A stretch of 64,000 bases of DNA from Maribacter ulvicola (GTDB taxonomy: Bacteria; Bacteroidota; Bacteroidia; Flavobacteriales; Flavobacteriaceae), in assembly GCF_900155985.1 (NCBI RefSeq), contig NZ_FTMA01000002.1:1-64000 (forward strand). Reading direction: 5' to 3'. The position numbers were made by a program, and so were the translations under genes. Position 1 is the first letter of the stretch, and every line of letters starts with the position of its first letter. Positions 44,851 through 54,100 of the stretch are shown here, piece by piece. A model generated the notes under the pieces. It was not told where the DNA came from, ran no database searches, and was given only the letters and a program-made list of their open reading frames with translations.

Positions 44851-46443
44851 ATGAAACAAAAAATTACACTATTGGCAATTACATGCTATGTATTGGCATT
44901 TACTGGCTTGTATGCGCAAAGGAAAAGATCAAACAAGCAAATTGAAAAACTAAAAACTGAGGTGGCTGCTATTGTCGAAAACAACAAAAAGCAGTCTCAA
45001 GTAATGGTCGATAAAATTTTTAGTTTTTCTGAATTAGGCTTTCAAGAAGTAGAATCCTCCAAATATTTGACAGGTATTCTGTCTGAAAATGGATTTGAGA
45101 TTGAAAAGTCCATCTCAGGAATTCCCACTGCTTGGTTTGCAACTTGGAGCAATGGTGAAGGACCTACAATTGCTTTAGGTAGTGATGTTGATTGTATACC
45201 AAAGGCATCACAATATCCGGGTGTGGCTTATCACAAACCAATAGTAGAAGGAGCTCCGGGACATGGGGAAGGTCATAATTCTGGTATCCCTATGAATATT
45301 TCATCTGCCTTAGCGGTTAAAAAAATTATGGAACGTGAGAACATTGGCGGTACGCTTTTGGTTTGGCCAGGTATTGCAGAAGAACTCGTAGCTGCCAAAG
45401 CATGGTACGTAAGAGATGGCCGTTTTGATGATATAGATATGTGTATTTTTACTCATGTAGGTAATAATCTTGGCGTGTCTTATGGACCCACAAGGGGAAC
45501 AGGATTAATATCTGTTGAATATTCCTTTGATGGTGAAGCGGCACATTCCGCAGGATCACCTTGGAGAGGTAAAAGTGCTTTGGATGCTGCTGAATTAATG
45601 AATATTGCTTGGAATTATAAAAGGGAACATTTACACCCTCTAAAACGGTCACATTCCATCTTTACAGATGCTGGTGATCAGCCAAATGTTGTGCCGTCTA
45701 AAGCAGCAATTTGGTTCTATTTTAGAGATATAAAATATGAGGGTATTATGGAGATGTACGCGATGGCCAATGATATGGCCAAGGGTGCAGCATTAATGAC
45801 AGGTACAACAATGACATCTAAAGTTTTAGGAACGGCATGGCCAAGATATTATAATAAGGTGATTGCCGAGACTATGTATTTAAATATTAAAGAAGTGGGA
45901 CTGCCAGAATGGTCAGACGCTGATCAGCAGCTGGCTAAAGCGGTACAAACGGAAGTCAACTCTGAAAAAACCGAAGGTTTACCTGTAAAATTAGATGAAT
46001 TGGGACTTCCGGTTCTTGAGCCAATTAGTGGTGGTTCTGATGATATAGGGGATATTTCTTGGAAAGTACCTACCGTAACTTTGCGGTACCCTTCAAATAT
46101 ACCAGGGCTGCAAGGACATCATTGGAGCAATGCAATTGCCATGGCAACACCTATAGCGCATAAAGGTGTTGTAGCAGGAGCTAAGGTAGAGGCAATGACC
46201 ATAATCGATTTTTTATTGAAGCCAGATTTAATGCAAGGTGCATGGGATTATTTTAATAACGAGCAGCAAAAAGAAACCAAGTATCAACCTATGATCTCTG
46301 AAAGTGATATGCCTCCAATTTACTTGAATAAGGATAAGCAAGATCAATTTAGGTCAGAATTGGAAAAGTATTATTATGATGAAACCAAATATGACACGTA
46401 TTTGGAACAGTTGGGTGTTGAATATCCAACATTAAAGAATTAG
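44851..46443 (+). CDS. Exported M20-family amidohydrolase (AbgB-like)
   Basis: The 530-residue protein has a signal peptide (cleavage near LYAQ, residue 23) and an M20/AbgB-type zinc hydrolase domain. Ligand regions visible are LGSDVDCIPKASQYPG, EGAPGHGEGHNSGIP (His and the surrounding HxxxH), WPGIAEELVAAK with the catalytic Glu pair, and HHWSNA near the end; a lid domain (about 220-340) interrupts it. Relatives split p-aminobenzoyl-glutamate or similar amides, but exported bacteroidotal members may take peptides. Terminator downstream. Confidence 0.88.
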   Translation: MKQKITLLAITCYVLAFTGLYAQRKRSNKQIEKLKTEVAAIVENNKKQSQVMVDKIFSFSELGFQEVESSKYLTGILSENGFEIEKSISGIPTAWFATWSNGEGPTIALGSDVDCIPKASQYPGVAYHKPIVEGAPGHGEGHNSGIPMNISSALAVKKIMERENIGGTLLVWPGIAEELVAAKAWYVRDGRFDDIDMCIFTHVGNNLGVSYGPTRGTGLISVEYSFDGEAAHSAGSPWRGKSALDAAELMNIAWNYKREHLHPLKRSHSIFTDAGDQPNVVPSKAAIWFYFRDIKYEGIMEMYAMANDMAKGAALMTGTTMTSKVLGTAWPRYYNKVIAETMYLNIKEVGLPEWSDADQQLAKAVQTEVNSEKTEGLPVKLDELGLPVLEPISGGSDDIGDISWKVPTVTLRYPSNIPGLQGHHWSNAIAMATPIAHKGVVAGAKVEAMTIIDFLLKPDLMQGAWDYFNNEQQKETKYQPMISESDMPPIYLNKDKQDQFRSELEKYYYDETKYDTYLEQLGVEYPTLKN

Positions 46444-46465
46444 GTATATTGAATACTATCCATGA

Positions 46466-46502
46466 AAAAAGGCTTTTAATTCTTAGAATTAAAAGCCTTT
46501 TT
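46466..46502. terminator. Bidirectional rho-independent terminator
   Basis: GGCTTTTAATTC at 46471-46482 pairs perfectly with GAATTAAAAGCC at 46486-46497 around a 3-base loop, with A6 before and T5 after. It lies between the converging M20 and RNA methyltransferase genes. Confidence 0.9.
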
Positions 46503-46516
46503 AAATTTATAAACTA

Positions 46517-47731
46517 CTATATACTTTTTTCTAGTAATGCCATATAAAATCCGTCATAGCCACTTTTAGAAGCATATATCTTTTTGTCTTTTAGTAATGT
46601 AAAATCCTTTCCTTCTTCAGATTTTAAGAAAGACTGTACCTGTTGGCTGTTTTCTTGAGGAAGAATAGAACAAGTAGCATAAACCATTTTACCGCCTGGC
46701 TTTACAATTTTACTGTAGTTTCTAATGATTTCGTGTTGCGTTTTTACAATTTTGTCTAGAAACTCTGGTTGCATTTTCCATTTAGAATCTGGGTTTCTTC
46801 TAAGGACTCCTAATCCGGTACAAGGAGCATCGATAAGCACTCTATCGGCACTGCCATACAGCTTTTTGTATACCTTGGTAGAATCTATTTCCCGAACCTC
46901 AATATTGTGTGCTCCATTGCGTCTAGCACGTCTTTTAAGTTCTTTCAATTTGCTTCCGTAGATGTCCATAGAAATCAATTGACCTTTGTTTTCCATTAAA
47001 GCAGCTAGGTGCAGTGACTTTCCACCTGCGCCGGCGCAGGTATCCACTACACGTTGCCCGGGTTCAACATCTAAAAACTCGGCAACCAATTGAGATGATG
47101 CATCTTGCACTTCAAACATTCCGTTTTTAAAAGCTTGAGTAACAAACACATTTGCTCTCTCAACTAATTTTAATGCAGAAGGATGTCCTTTAATAGGTTC
47201 GGCAACAATATTTTCCTCTAGAAGTGCTTTACGCAATTCTTCTTTGTTGGTTCTTAATGTATTTGTACGCAAAATAACATCGGCAGGCACATTAAGTTTA
47301 GCAAGCTCTTCGGTCCATAATTTTTCACCTAAAGCTTTTTCGCATAATTCATCGATCCAATCCGGTACCGCCTCTCTGTATTTTCTAATTTGAGAAAGCT
47401 CATCAAATTTACCTTTAATTCTACGTTCGGGGGTTGGCTCTATCTGCTTCCAGTCTGGTAGTTTAATGCCTTTTAATACCGCCCATACCGCCCACATACG
47501 AAACAGGTCAGGCCTGCTGAAAGGAGCTTTAACTTCTGCAATTTCAGTATATAAACGCTTGTAACGTACCATTTCATAGGTAGTCTCGGCAATAAAGCCA
47601 CGATCACGGGCGCCCCAGCGTTTGTCGAAACGTAATACTTTTTGAACCACCTTATCGGCGTATTCGTTTTCGTTAAATATAAGGTTTAGGGCGTCGATTA
47701 CGGCAAACACCAAATTTCTGTGTAATTTCAT
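46517..47731 (-). CDS. RsmB/NOP-family RNA (cytosine-C5) methyltransferase
   Basis: The 404-residue enzyme transfers methyl from SAM to C5 of a cytosine, probably in 16S rRNA. An N-terminal NusB-like helical domain (1-135, RWGARDRGFIAETTYEMVRYKRLY) precedes the Rossmann methyltransferase: SAM-binding DTCAGAGGKSLHLAAL, the Pro-Cys motif DAPCTGLGVLRRNPDSKW, and YATCSILPQEN, whose Cys is the catalytic nucleophile. It resembles RsmB, but the exact target nucleotide is not certain. It is cytoplasmic and is divergent from the Ycf48-like gene. Confidence 0.9.
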   Translation of the reverse strand: MKLHRNLVFAVIDALNLIFNENEYADKVVQKVLRFDKRWGARDRGFIAETTYEMVRYKRLYTEIAEVKAPFSRPDLFRMWAVWAVLKGIKLPDWKQIEPTPERRIKGKFDELSQIRKYREAVPDWIDELCEKALGEKLWTEELAKLNVPADVILRTNTLRTNKEELRKALLEENIVAEPIKGHPSALKLVERANVFVTQAFKNGMFEVQDASSQLVAEFLDVEPGQRVVDTCAGAGGKSLHLAALMENKGQLISMDIYGSKLKELKRRARRNGAHNIEVREIDSTKVYKKLYGSADRVLIDAPCTGLGVLRRNPDSKWKMQPEFLDKIVKTQHEIIRNYSKIVKPGGKMVYATCSILPQENSQQVQSFLKSEEGKDFTLLKDKKIYASKSGYDGFYMALLEKSI

Positions 47732-47834
47732 TAAAATAGATATTATTAATTTGTCAGAAGATATGAAGCCGCCAGTAAATCCATTTTAGTTTAAATTGGC
47801 TTGTGTCCTCCTAAAATTTATGGCTGCAAAGGTA

Positions 47835-47864
47835 TTGTTTTAGCAGCGATTCCATTTATTTTTG
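47835..47864 (+). promoter_or_regulatory. Bacteroidota sigma-A promoter of the Ycf48-like gene
   Basis: TTG at 47835-47837, a 19-base spacer, and TATTTTTG at 47857-47864 match the TTG-N19-TAnnTTTG consensus. The ATG is 22 bases downstream. Confidence 0.75.
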
Positions 47865-47886
47865 ATCAACTTTATATTAGAATACC

Positions 47887-48909
47887 ATGCGTTATACCTT
47901 TCTTTTGATTGTTTTATTGATTTCATGTACAGAAAAAGCCCCACCTGTAACCTTTAATTCGGTAACTATTGAAACAATATATTCAGATTCCTTAAGTATT
48001 AGAGCAATAGAATTGATGGGTAATAGTTTAGCTTTTGCGGCTAATAAAGGTACTTTTGGTACCATTGACTTATCTTCTGGAAAAGTGCGTTCAAATGTAG
48101 AGAAATACCATGATAGCTTACCTGAATTTAGGGCAATTGCTCATACGTCTAATGATTTTTTTATGCTTTCTATTGCGTCACCGGCACTTTTATATAAAAC
48201 AGAAGGCAATGGGCAAATGAAACTGGTGTACAAGGAGGAAGGCGAAGGTGTCTTTTATGATGCAATGACATTTTTGAACGATAAAGACGGTATTGCTATA
48301 GGTGATTCAATAGCTGGATGCTTGAGTGTTATTTTAACTTCGGATGGCGGAAAAACTTGGACAAAAGTACCGTGCTCCCAATTGCCGGAGGCTATAGAGG
48401 GTGAAGGTGCTTTTGCTGCAAGTAATACGAACATTAGTACCAAGGGGAGCAAAGTGTGGATAGCAACTACATCTGGAAGAATACTATATTCTTCGGATAA
48501 AGGAAAATCATGGAAAGCTTATCAAACTCCCATTAGAAATGCTGAACCAACAGAAGGCATTTATTCCATTGATTTCTATGATGAGGATTTAGGATTTGCT
48601 ATTGGTGGAGATTACACTAGCCCCAATAATGCTAAAGGGAACAAGGCAATGACACTAGATGGCGGTAAAACTTGGAATCTAATGGCTGATGGTATTGAAC
48701 CGGGGTACAAAAGTTGTGTTCAATTTATTCCTGGATCAAACGGATCCGGGCTAGTAGCTGTTGGGTTTACAGGAATATCATATTCGTTTAATATGGGGAA
48801 AATCTGGGAAGAGCTATCTGACGAACCTTTTTATACCATACGCTTTAAAAATGATTCAGTTGCTTATGCGGCAGGTAAGAATCGTATTTCTAAATTAACG
48901 TTTAAGTAG
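47887..48909 (+). CDS. Ycf48/HCF136-like beta-propeller lipoprotein
   Basis: The 340-residue protein starts with a lipoprotein signal peptide (LLISC). The rest consists of propeller repeats of the BNR/Ycf48 type, each with SxDGGKTWxxV-like Asp-boxes: LTSDGGKTWTKVP, YSSDKGKSWKAYQ and TLDGGKTWNLMAD, plus a worn one (YSFNMGKIWEELS). In plants and cyanobacteria this fold assists photosystem II assembly; in Bacteroidota the role is unknown and it is often just called an oxidoreductase. It is probably periplasmic. Its stop codon abuts that of the converging gene with no spacer. Confidence 0.85.
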   Translation: MRYTFLLIVLLISCTEKAPPVTFNSVTIETIYSDSLSIRAIELMGNSLAFAANKGTFGTIDLSSGKVRSNVEKYHDSLPEFRAIAHTSNDFFMLSIASPALLYKTEGNGQMKLVYKEEGEGVFYDAMTFLNDKDGIAIGDSIAGCLSVILTSDGGKTWTKVPCSQLPEAIEGEGAFAASNTNISTKGSKVWIATTSGRILYSSDKGKSWKAYQTPIRNAEPTEGIYSIDFYDEDLGFAIGGDYTSPNNAKGNKAMTLDGGKTWNLMADGIEPGYKSCVQFIPGSNGSGLVAVGFTGISYSFNMGKIWEELSDEPFYTIRFKNDSVAYAAGKNRISKLTFK

Positions 48910-49347
48910 TTATTTACCACCTTTATTATGGCGATACTGTTTTATTAATTGACGCTTAAACTCTTCTTCCGATTTTAGTAATAAGAGCGTTTTTTTTGCA
49001 GTTATGACCTTGCTGACTTCTTTTAGAAAATTAGTTTCCAAAACTTGTTCTTCTTCTTCAATTTTAATGTGTAATGTTAAAAGATTTTCGGCTTCTTTTT
49101 TGGTAAGGGTTTGGGCATCCTTTATTTTACTTCTAATTTGAATATGGTTTTTTTTACGTAAATCATTTCTTTTCTCCTGATACTCATTGTATACCGGCCA
49201 AAAATCTTGCGCCTCCTTACTGCTTAGAGATAGTTTTTCAGTAATGAAAGCCACTTTTAAGGTATTTATCTTTTCCCAATCTTTGTTTCTTTGACCAAAA
49301 GAAAGAGAAGTAATAGATAAGAATATGATTATTATAAATTTATTCAT
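48910..49347 (-). CDS. Spy/CpxP-like periplasmic protein of a sigma-factor operon
   Basis: From the ATG at 49347 the protein has 145 residues: a signal peptide ending at SFGQ, then a helical, highly charged domain with two helical hairpins (EKLSLSSKEAQDFWPVYNEY, then a coiled Lys/Glu-rich segment). This resembles the Spy/CpxP and heavy-metal-sensor-like proteins usually encoded with ECF sigma factors in Bacteroidota. It may act as a periplasmic chaperone or sensor. It overlaps the preceding membrane protein gene by 8 bases, indicating translational coupling. Confidence 0.82.
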   Translation of the reverse strand: MNKFIIIIFLSITSLSFGQRNKDWEKINTLKVAFITEKLSLSSKEAQDFWPVYNEYQEKRNDLRKKNHIQIRSKIKDAQTLTKKEAENLLTLHIKIEEEEQVLETNFLKEVSKVITAKKTLLLLKSEEEFKRQLIKQYRHNKGGK

Positions 49348-49846
49348 TGTCTTCAATGTTTATTTCATCAAAATCACTTACATTTTCATTTAAGTAATCA
49401 AGAAGATTATTGCTCTGGATAGGTGAGTTTAAAAAATCTGAATATTCCGTATTTGTTACGGGTAAAACCTCTGTAATTTCATAAGGTGAAAGCTCAAAAT
49501 CGTTATTTTCAAAATAAGCTTCAATATCGGTATTGGCTAAATCACTGAAACTTAATTTGTTTGATGCGTATTGGTCGTATTCTAAAGAAATGAAAACAAT
49601 AGCGGCAATTGAGGCAGCTACAGCTATTATTTTCTTAATTGAAAAAAGCGGAATTACTTTAGGTTCATTCTCAAGCCTTCCATTCAGGTGATCATTGAAC
49701 TTCTCAAAATAATTATCCGGCACCTTAAAACCACTTCCTTTTGGGATAGTGCTTTCTGTTTTAGATAATTTGTCCATTAATTTGCCTTCAAAGCTATCGA
49801 AATAGCCTTTTGGAGTATTAAACGGATTTTTTTGGTTTTTGTTCAT
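49340..49846 (-). CDS. Membrane protein with duplicated FxxPxxYFxxF motif, probable anti-sigma factor
   Basis: The 168-residue protein has two copies of the pattern F-x2-P-x2-YF-x2-F-x3-L-x3-L, at residues 9-27 and 40-58. A membrane segment follows at about 70-88, then a C-terminal acidic, probably periplasmic tail. The gene lies 33 bases after the ECF sigma gene. The topology (cytoplasmic N-terminus, single helix) and position suggest an anti-sigma factor whose two motifs hold the sigma factor. This is inference: no zinc-binding anti-sigma motif is present. Confidence 0.75.
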   Translation of the reverse strand: MNKNQKNPFNTPKGYFDSFEGKLMDKLSKTESTIPKGSGFKVPDNYFEKFNDHLNGRLENEPKVIPLFSIKKIIAVAASIAAIVFISLEYDQYASNKLSFSDLANTDIEAYFENNDFELSPYEITEVLPVTNTEYSDFLNSPIQSNNLLDYLNENVSDFDEINIEDNE

Positions 49847-49879
49847 GATACTACTTTGACAATCAATTGTATAAAAGGT

Positions 49880-50422
49880 TTAGTCTTCCTTAAGATAGCG
49901 TTCTAATTTTTTAACTGCTAAATGGTATGAAGCTTTTAAGCCACCTACAGAGGTATTTAATATTTCAGAAATTTCTTCATATTTCAATTCCTGAAAATAT
50001 TTCATATTAAATATTAACTTTTGCTTTTCAGGTAGGGTTGCAATGGCTTTTTGCAGCTGAAGTTGAATTTCATCTCCTTCAAAATATACATCTGCTTCTA
50101 GATTGGACACCAACTTATCTTGATAATCGGTATCGGAAATACCTTGCAATTTTGCCCGTTGTTTTATAAAATTTAAAGCTTCGTTAGTTGCAATACGGTA
50201 TATCCAGGAAAAGAGTTTACTATCTCCTTTAAATCCGTTTATATTATTATAGACTTTAATGAAAGTATTTTGTAAAACATCATCGGCATCATCATGGCTT
50301 AAAACGATACCACGAATCTGCCAATACAGACGCTCTTTGTAAGTATTTACCAATACCTCAAAAGCTTGTGCCTGCTTATCTTTCGTTTTTAACTCTAATA
50401 CTAATGTTTCCTCTTCAATCAC
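49880..50422 (-). CDS. ECF-type RNA polymerase sigma factor
   Basis: The 180-residue protein has sigma region 2 (about 20-90, with DADDVLQNTFIKVYNNINGF and FSWIYRIATNEALNFIKQ) and region 4 (about 125-178, LPEKQKLIFNMKYFQELKYEEISEILNTSVGGLKASYHLAVKKL in segments). A longer linker lies between. The start is a GTG. It heads a three-gene unit with the motif-repeat membrane protein and the Spy-like protein, which is the usual arrangement for envelope-stress ECF regulation in Bacteroidota. The cue is unknown. Confidence 0.93.
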   Translation of the reverse strand: MIEEETLVLELKTKDKQAQAFEVLVNTYKERLYWQIRGIVLSHDDADDVLQNTFIKVYNNINGFKGDSKLFSWIYRIATNEALNFIKQRAKLQGISDTDYQDKLVSNLEADVYFEGDEIQLQLQKAIATLPEKQKLIFNMKYFQELKYEEISEILNTSVGGLKASYHLAVKKLERYLKED

Positions 50423-50518
50423 CTAGAAATGAGGTTTGTTTGTTCTTAGACCATGAAGATGTATAAAGGTTTAATGTGATTTTAATATAAATCGGATTTT
50501 CAGAATTTGGTATTTGTT

Positions 50519-52348
50519 TTAAGAAGTTAAAGTTTGCATTTGCACCAGCTTTTTATAAGTACCATTACGTTTTAGAAGTTCTGTATGCGTTCCCTGCTCA
50601 ACAATCTCTCCTTTTTGTAGGACTACTATAGTATCTGCATTTTGAATGGTAGAAAGTCTGTGTGCAATGACAATAGATGTTCTGTTCTTCATCATTTTTT
50701 CAAGGGCATCTTGTACTAATCTTTCGCTTTCAGTATCTAAGGCAGAGGTAGCTTCGTCCAAAATCATGATTGGAGGATTCTTTAAAACAGCTCTAGAAAT
50801 AGATAAACGCTGTTTTTGACCGCCACTTAATTTATTGCCGCTATCACCAATATTTGTATTGTAACCATTGGGAAGATCCATTATAAAATCATGTGCATTT
50901 GCAATTTTGGCTGCTTCAATAATTTCATCATCAGTGGCATTTTCTTTCCCTAATCCAATATTGTTTTTAACCGTATCATTAAATAGGATGGAATCTTGTG
51001 TAACCAACCCTAATAAACCACGTAACGATTTTTTGCTAAGGTCTTTAATGTTATTGCCATCAATACTGATATCACCTTTGTTGACATCATAAAAGCGCGT
51101 TACAAGATTGGCAATAGTACTTTTTCCGCTACCAGATTGCCCAACTAGGGCAACGGTTTTGCCTTTTTCAACGGTTAAGTTAAAATTCTTTAATACGTAA
51201 TCATCTTCATATTTAAATGAGATATTATTGATGTTGACGGCTGTATTAAATGCTTCTTGATGAATTGGGTTTTCAATTTCAGAAATAGGGTTTTCAGTTT
51301 CTAATATTTCTAGTACACGTTCTGCTGCCGCATTTCCTTTTTTGACTCCGTATGAAGCTTTGCTTATAGCCTTTGCGGGCGTTAATATTTGATAGGACAA
51401 TGCCATGTATGTAATAAAGAGTTCAGCTTCTAGTGTTTTATCTACCAGAACCATTTGTCCTCCATACCAAAGGATGACTCCTATGGCAGCAATTCCGAAG
51501 AATTCACTTGTAGGTGAGGCTAAGTTTTGTCTATTTAATAAGCTATTGGAAAAATTAAAAAAGCGTTTAGTAGAAGCTTGGAATTTTTTGGCGAATACCG
51601 TTTCAGAATTAAAGGCTTTTATAACCCGTAATCCCCCCAAAGTTTCTTCTAAAATAGATAGGAAATAACCTTGTTCGTTTTGAACTTTGTCTGATTTTCG
51701 TTTTAATGATTTTCCGATTAATGAAATTAAAAATCCAGAAAGTGGAAGAAAAAGAAATACGAACAATGTTAATTTAGGACTTATAGCAAGCATGGCTATA
51801 ATTGTAAATATTATTGTTAATGGTTCTCTTACAATGAGCTCCAGCACCGATAAAAAGGAGTGTTGAATTTCTAATACATCAGATGTTATACGAGCTATAG
51901 TATCTCCTTTTCTCTTTTCGGAATAATAAGAGATAGGTAATTCTACTGTTTTGTCATATAGTTCATTACGTAAATCCTTAAGCACGCCATTACGTAAAAA
52001 TGTAATGAAATACATGGCTAAGTAATTAAAAAGGTTCTTTAAAAGAAACATGGTAATAATTAAGCCAACCATGATCATGAGTACTTCACCAGAATCTCTA
52101 TATTGACTTTGTTCCGTTATGTAAAAATTTAGAGAGTTGGTTACGTAATCCTTTAAATCCGTAATACCGTTCCATTGTGGTTTGGTATATATTTTTTCTG
52201 TTTGTTTAAAAAGCACGTTCAACATTGGAAATAATGATATCATTGCCAAGGTTGAAAACAGCGCATAAAAAATGTTAGATATAATGTTTAAAACCGCATA
52301 TATCTTGTAGGGCTTCGCAAAGCGAAGAATCTTTTTAAAATAATTCAT
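50519..52348 (-). CDS. MsbA-like ABC exporter (ATPase fused to permease)
   Basis: The 609-residue half-transporter has six membrane helices (about residues 1-330) and a C-terminal ATPase: Walker A GQSGSGKST, signature LSGGQ, Walker B IMILDEATSALD and the switch His in AHRLSTI. Two copies form an exporter for lipids or drugs. MsbA-type flippases for lipid A are the closest functional guess. The start ATG shares one base with the stop of the upstream phosphohexomutase (TAATG), so the two are translationally coupled. Confidence 0.93.
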   Translation of the reverse strand: MNYFKKILRFAKPYKIYAVLNIISNIFYALFSTLAMISLFPMLNVLFKQTEKIYTKPQWNGITDLKDYVTNSLNFYITEQSQYRDSGEVLMIMVGLIITMFLLKNLFNYLAMYFITFLRNGVLKDLRNELYDKTVELPISYYSEKRKGDTIARITSDVLEIQHSFLSVLELIVREPLTIIFTIIAMLAISPKLTLFVFLFLPLSGFLISLIGKSLKRKSDKVQNEQGYFLSILEETLGGLRVIKAFNSETVFAKKFQASTKRFFNFSNSLLNRQNLASPTSEFFGIAAIGVILWYGGQMVLVDKTLEAELFITYMALSYQILTPAKAISKASYGVKKGNAAAERVLEILETENPISEIENPIHQEAFNTAVNINNISFKYEDDYVLKNFNLTVEKGKTVALVGQSGSGKSTIANLVTRFYDVNKGDISIDGNNIKDLSKKSLRGLLGLVTQDSILFNDTVKNNIGLGKENATDDEIIEAAKIANAHDFIMDLPNGYNTNIGDSGNKLSGGQKQRLSISRAVLKNPPIMILDEATSALDTESERLVQDALEKMMKNRTSIVIAHRLSTIQNADTIVVLQKGEIVEQGTHTELLKRNGTYKKLVQMQTLTS

Positions 52349-54057
52349 TAAGCTAAATTAAGCTCAGCAAGAATGCTCTTGATTTTATTCTCAAGCTTTG
52401 CTGCTACTTTTTTATAATCTTCAGTTTTTTCCAATTTCGTATTGGTACTAATGTAGAATTTTACCTTTGGTTCTGTTCCACTTGGTCTAGCGGCAATTCT
52501 TGTGCCATCTTCAGTTTCGTAGATTAAAACGTTAGATTTTGGAATATCAATAGTTATTTCTTCGCCTGTCAGTACATTTTTGGCAGTTGAAGTGTTATAA
52601 TCCTCAATCCACTTCACTTTTGAGCCAGCAACAGATTCCACGGGGTTTTCCTTGAAATCCTTCAACATTTGCTTAATTTCTTCAGCACCGCTAATCCCTT
52701 TTTTGGTAATAGAAACTAAATGTTCCTTATAGAAACCATAATCAACATAACATTGAATTAAATCTTTGTAGAAAGAGCTGCCGTTAGCTTTTGCTTGGCT
52801 AGCAATTTCACAAGCCAATAGGGTAGAGGTAACCGCATCTTTATCGCGAACAAAATCACCAACCATGTAGCCAAAACTCTCTTCACCACCACCAATAAAG
52901 TCAGATTCAGGGAAATCTTTGATCATTTTACCGATCCATTTAAAGCCGGTAAGAGAGGTTTTAAATTCTACTCCGTACGCTTTGGCCATAGCTTCCATCA
53001 TAGGAGTAGAAACAATAGTAGTCGCAATAAATTCATTGCCTTTAAATCCTTTTTCTTTTCTTTTTTCTAGAAGGAATTTTGTCATTAAAACCATAGCTTG
53101 GTTTCCGTTAACAATTTCCATTTCCCCATCAAGGTTACGAACGGCAATGCCTAAACGGTCACTGTCTGGATCTGTACCCACAACCATATCTGCACCAATT
53201 TCTTCTGCTTTTTTAACGGCCATAGAAAGTGCTTCAGGTTCCTCTGGGTTAGGAGACTTTACCGTTGGGAAATTCCCATCAGGTTTAGCTTGCTCTTCTA
53301 TAATAGTTACATTTTTATAGCCTCCTTTTTCAAGCACTTCCGGTATAGCGGTAATTGAAGTTCCGTGCAATGCTGTAAATACAATTTTAAAGTCGTCTTT
53401 TCCGGCAGCATTAAAATTTCCGGCAGCTACAGATTGTGAAATAAATGCTTCATCCACTTCCTTGTCAATTACTTCAATTAAGCTATCGTTGGGTGTGAAT
53501 TTTATGTCTTCAAAATCAAGGGAGTTTATTTCGGAAATAATTTCTCCGTCCTGTGGTGGTACAATTTGTCCGCCATCGGTCCAATACACTTTATAACCAT
53601 TATACTCTGGCGGGTTGTGCGATGCCGTTAATACGATACCGGCATGACAATTTAAATGCCTTACCGCAAACGAAAGTTCTGGGGTAGTACGCAAATCTGA
53701 AAACAAATACACTTTAATATTGTTGGCAGAAAATACTTCTGCAACAGTTCTTGCGAGCGTGTCGCTATTATGGCGGCAATCAAAAGCGATAACAACTTTA
53801 ATTTCTTTGCCTTTATATACTTTGTTTAAATAGTTGCTAAGACCCTGTGTGCTTTTACCCAGGGTATATTTATTAATACGGTTGGTGCCAACGCCCATTA
53901 CGCCTCTCATACCACCGGTGCCAAATTCCATATTTTTATAGAAACGGTCGTTCAGTTCTTCTTTATCGTTGGCAATAAGGTGTTCAATTTCTTTTTTTAC
54001 AGCTGGGTCGAAAAAATCGGTAAGCCAGGTTTTGGCAGTATTAAGGATGTTATCCAT
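52348..54057 (-). CDS. Phosphohexomutase (phosphoglucomutase/phosphomannomutase family)
   Basis: The enzyme moves phosphate between C1 and C6 of hexoses. Family landmarks are present: GTGGMRGVMGVGTNRIN (substrate binding), the phosphoserine loop TASHNPPEYNGYK, metal-binding GTDPDSDRLG, sugar-binding GGEESFGY, and phosphate-binding RPSGTEPKVKFY. The ATG at 54057 gives a 569-residue protein, the long form. It is cytoplasmic and feeds nucleotide sugars for envelope polysaccharide or trehalose. It is coupled to the ABC exporter gene (TAATG overlap). Confidence 0.94.
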   Translation of the reverse strand: MDNILNTAKTWLTDFFDPAVKKEIEHLIANDKEELNDRFYKNMEFGTGGMRGVMGVGTNRINKYTLGKSTQGLSNYLNKVYKGKEIKVVIAFDCRHNSDTLARTVAEVFSANNIKVYLFSDLRTTPELSFAVRHLNCHAGIVLTASHNPPEYNGYKVYWTDGGQIVPPQDGEIISEINSLDFEDIKFTPNDSLIEVIDKEVDEAFISQSVAAGNFNAAGKDDFKIVFTALHGTSITAIPEVLEKGGYKNVTIIEEQAKPDGNFPTVKSPNPEEPEALSMAVKKAEEIGADMVVGTDPDSDRLGIAVRNLDGEMEIVNGNQAMVLMTKFLLEKRKEKGFKGNEFIATTIVSTPMMEAMAKAYGVEFKTSLTGFKWIGKMIKDFPESDFIGGGEESFGYMVGDFVRDKDAVTSTLLACEIASQAKANGSSFYKDLIQCYVDYGFYKEHLVSITKKGISGAEEIKQMLKDFKENPVESVAGSKVKWIEDYNTSTAKNVLTGEEITIDIPKSNVLIYETEDGTRIAARPSGTEPKVKFYISTNTKLEKTEDYKKVAAKLENKIKSILAELNLA

Positions 54058-54100
54058 TTGGTTTATAGTTTTATGTGGAATCAAGATAGTAAGAATTTTA

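Noticed and set aside
52312-52330. CTTCGC-AAA-GCGAAG inverted repeat
   Set aside because: It lies in the coding start of the ABC exporter (residues FAKP and RFAK) and has no T run, so it is a by-product of codon use rather than a terminator.
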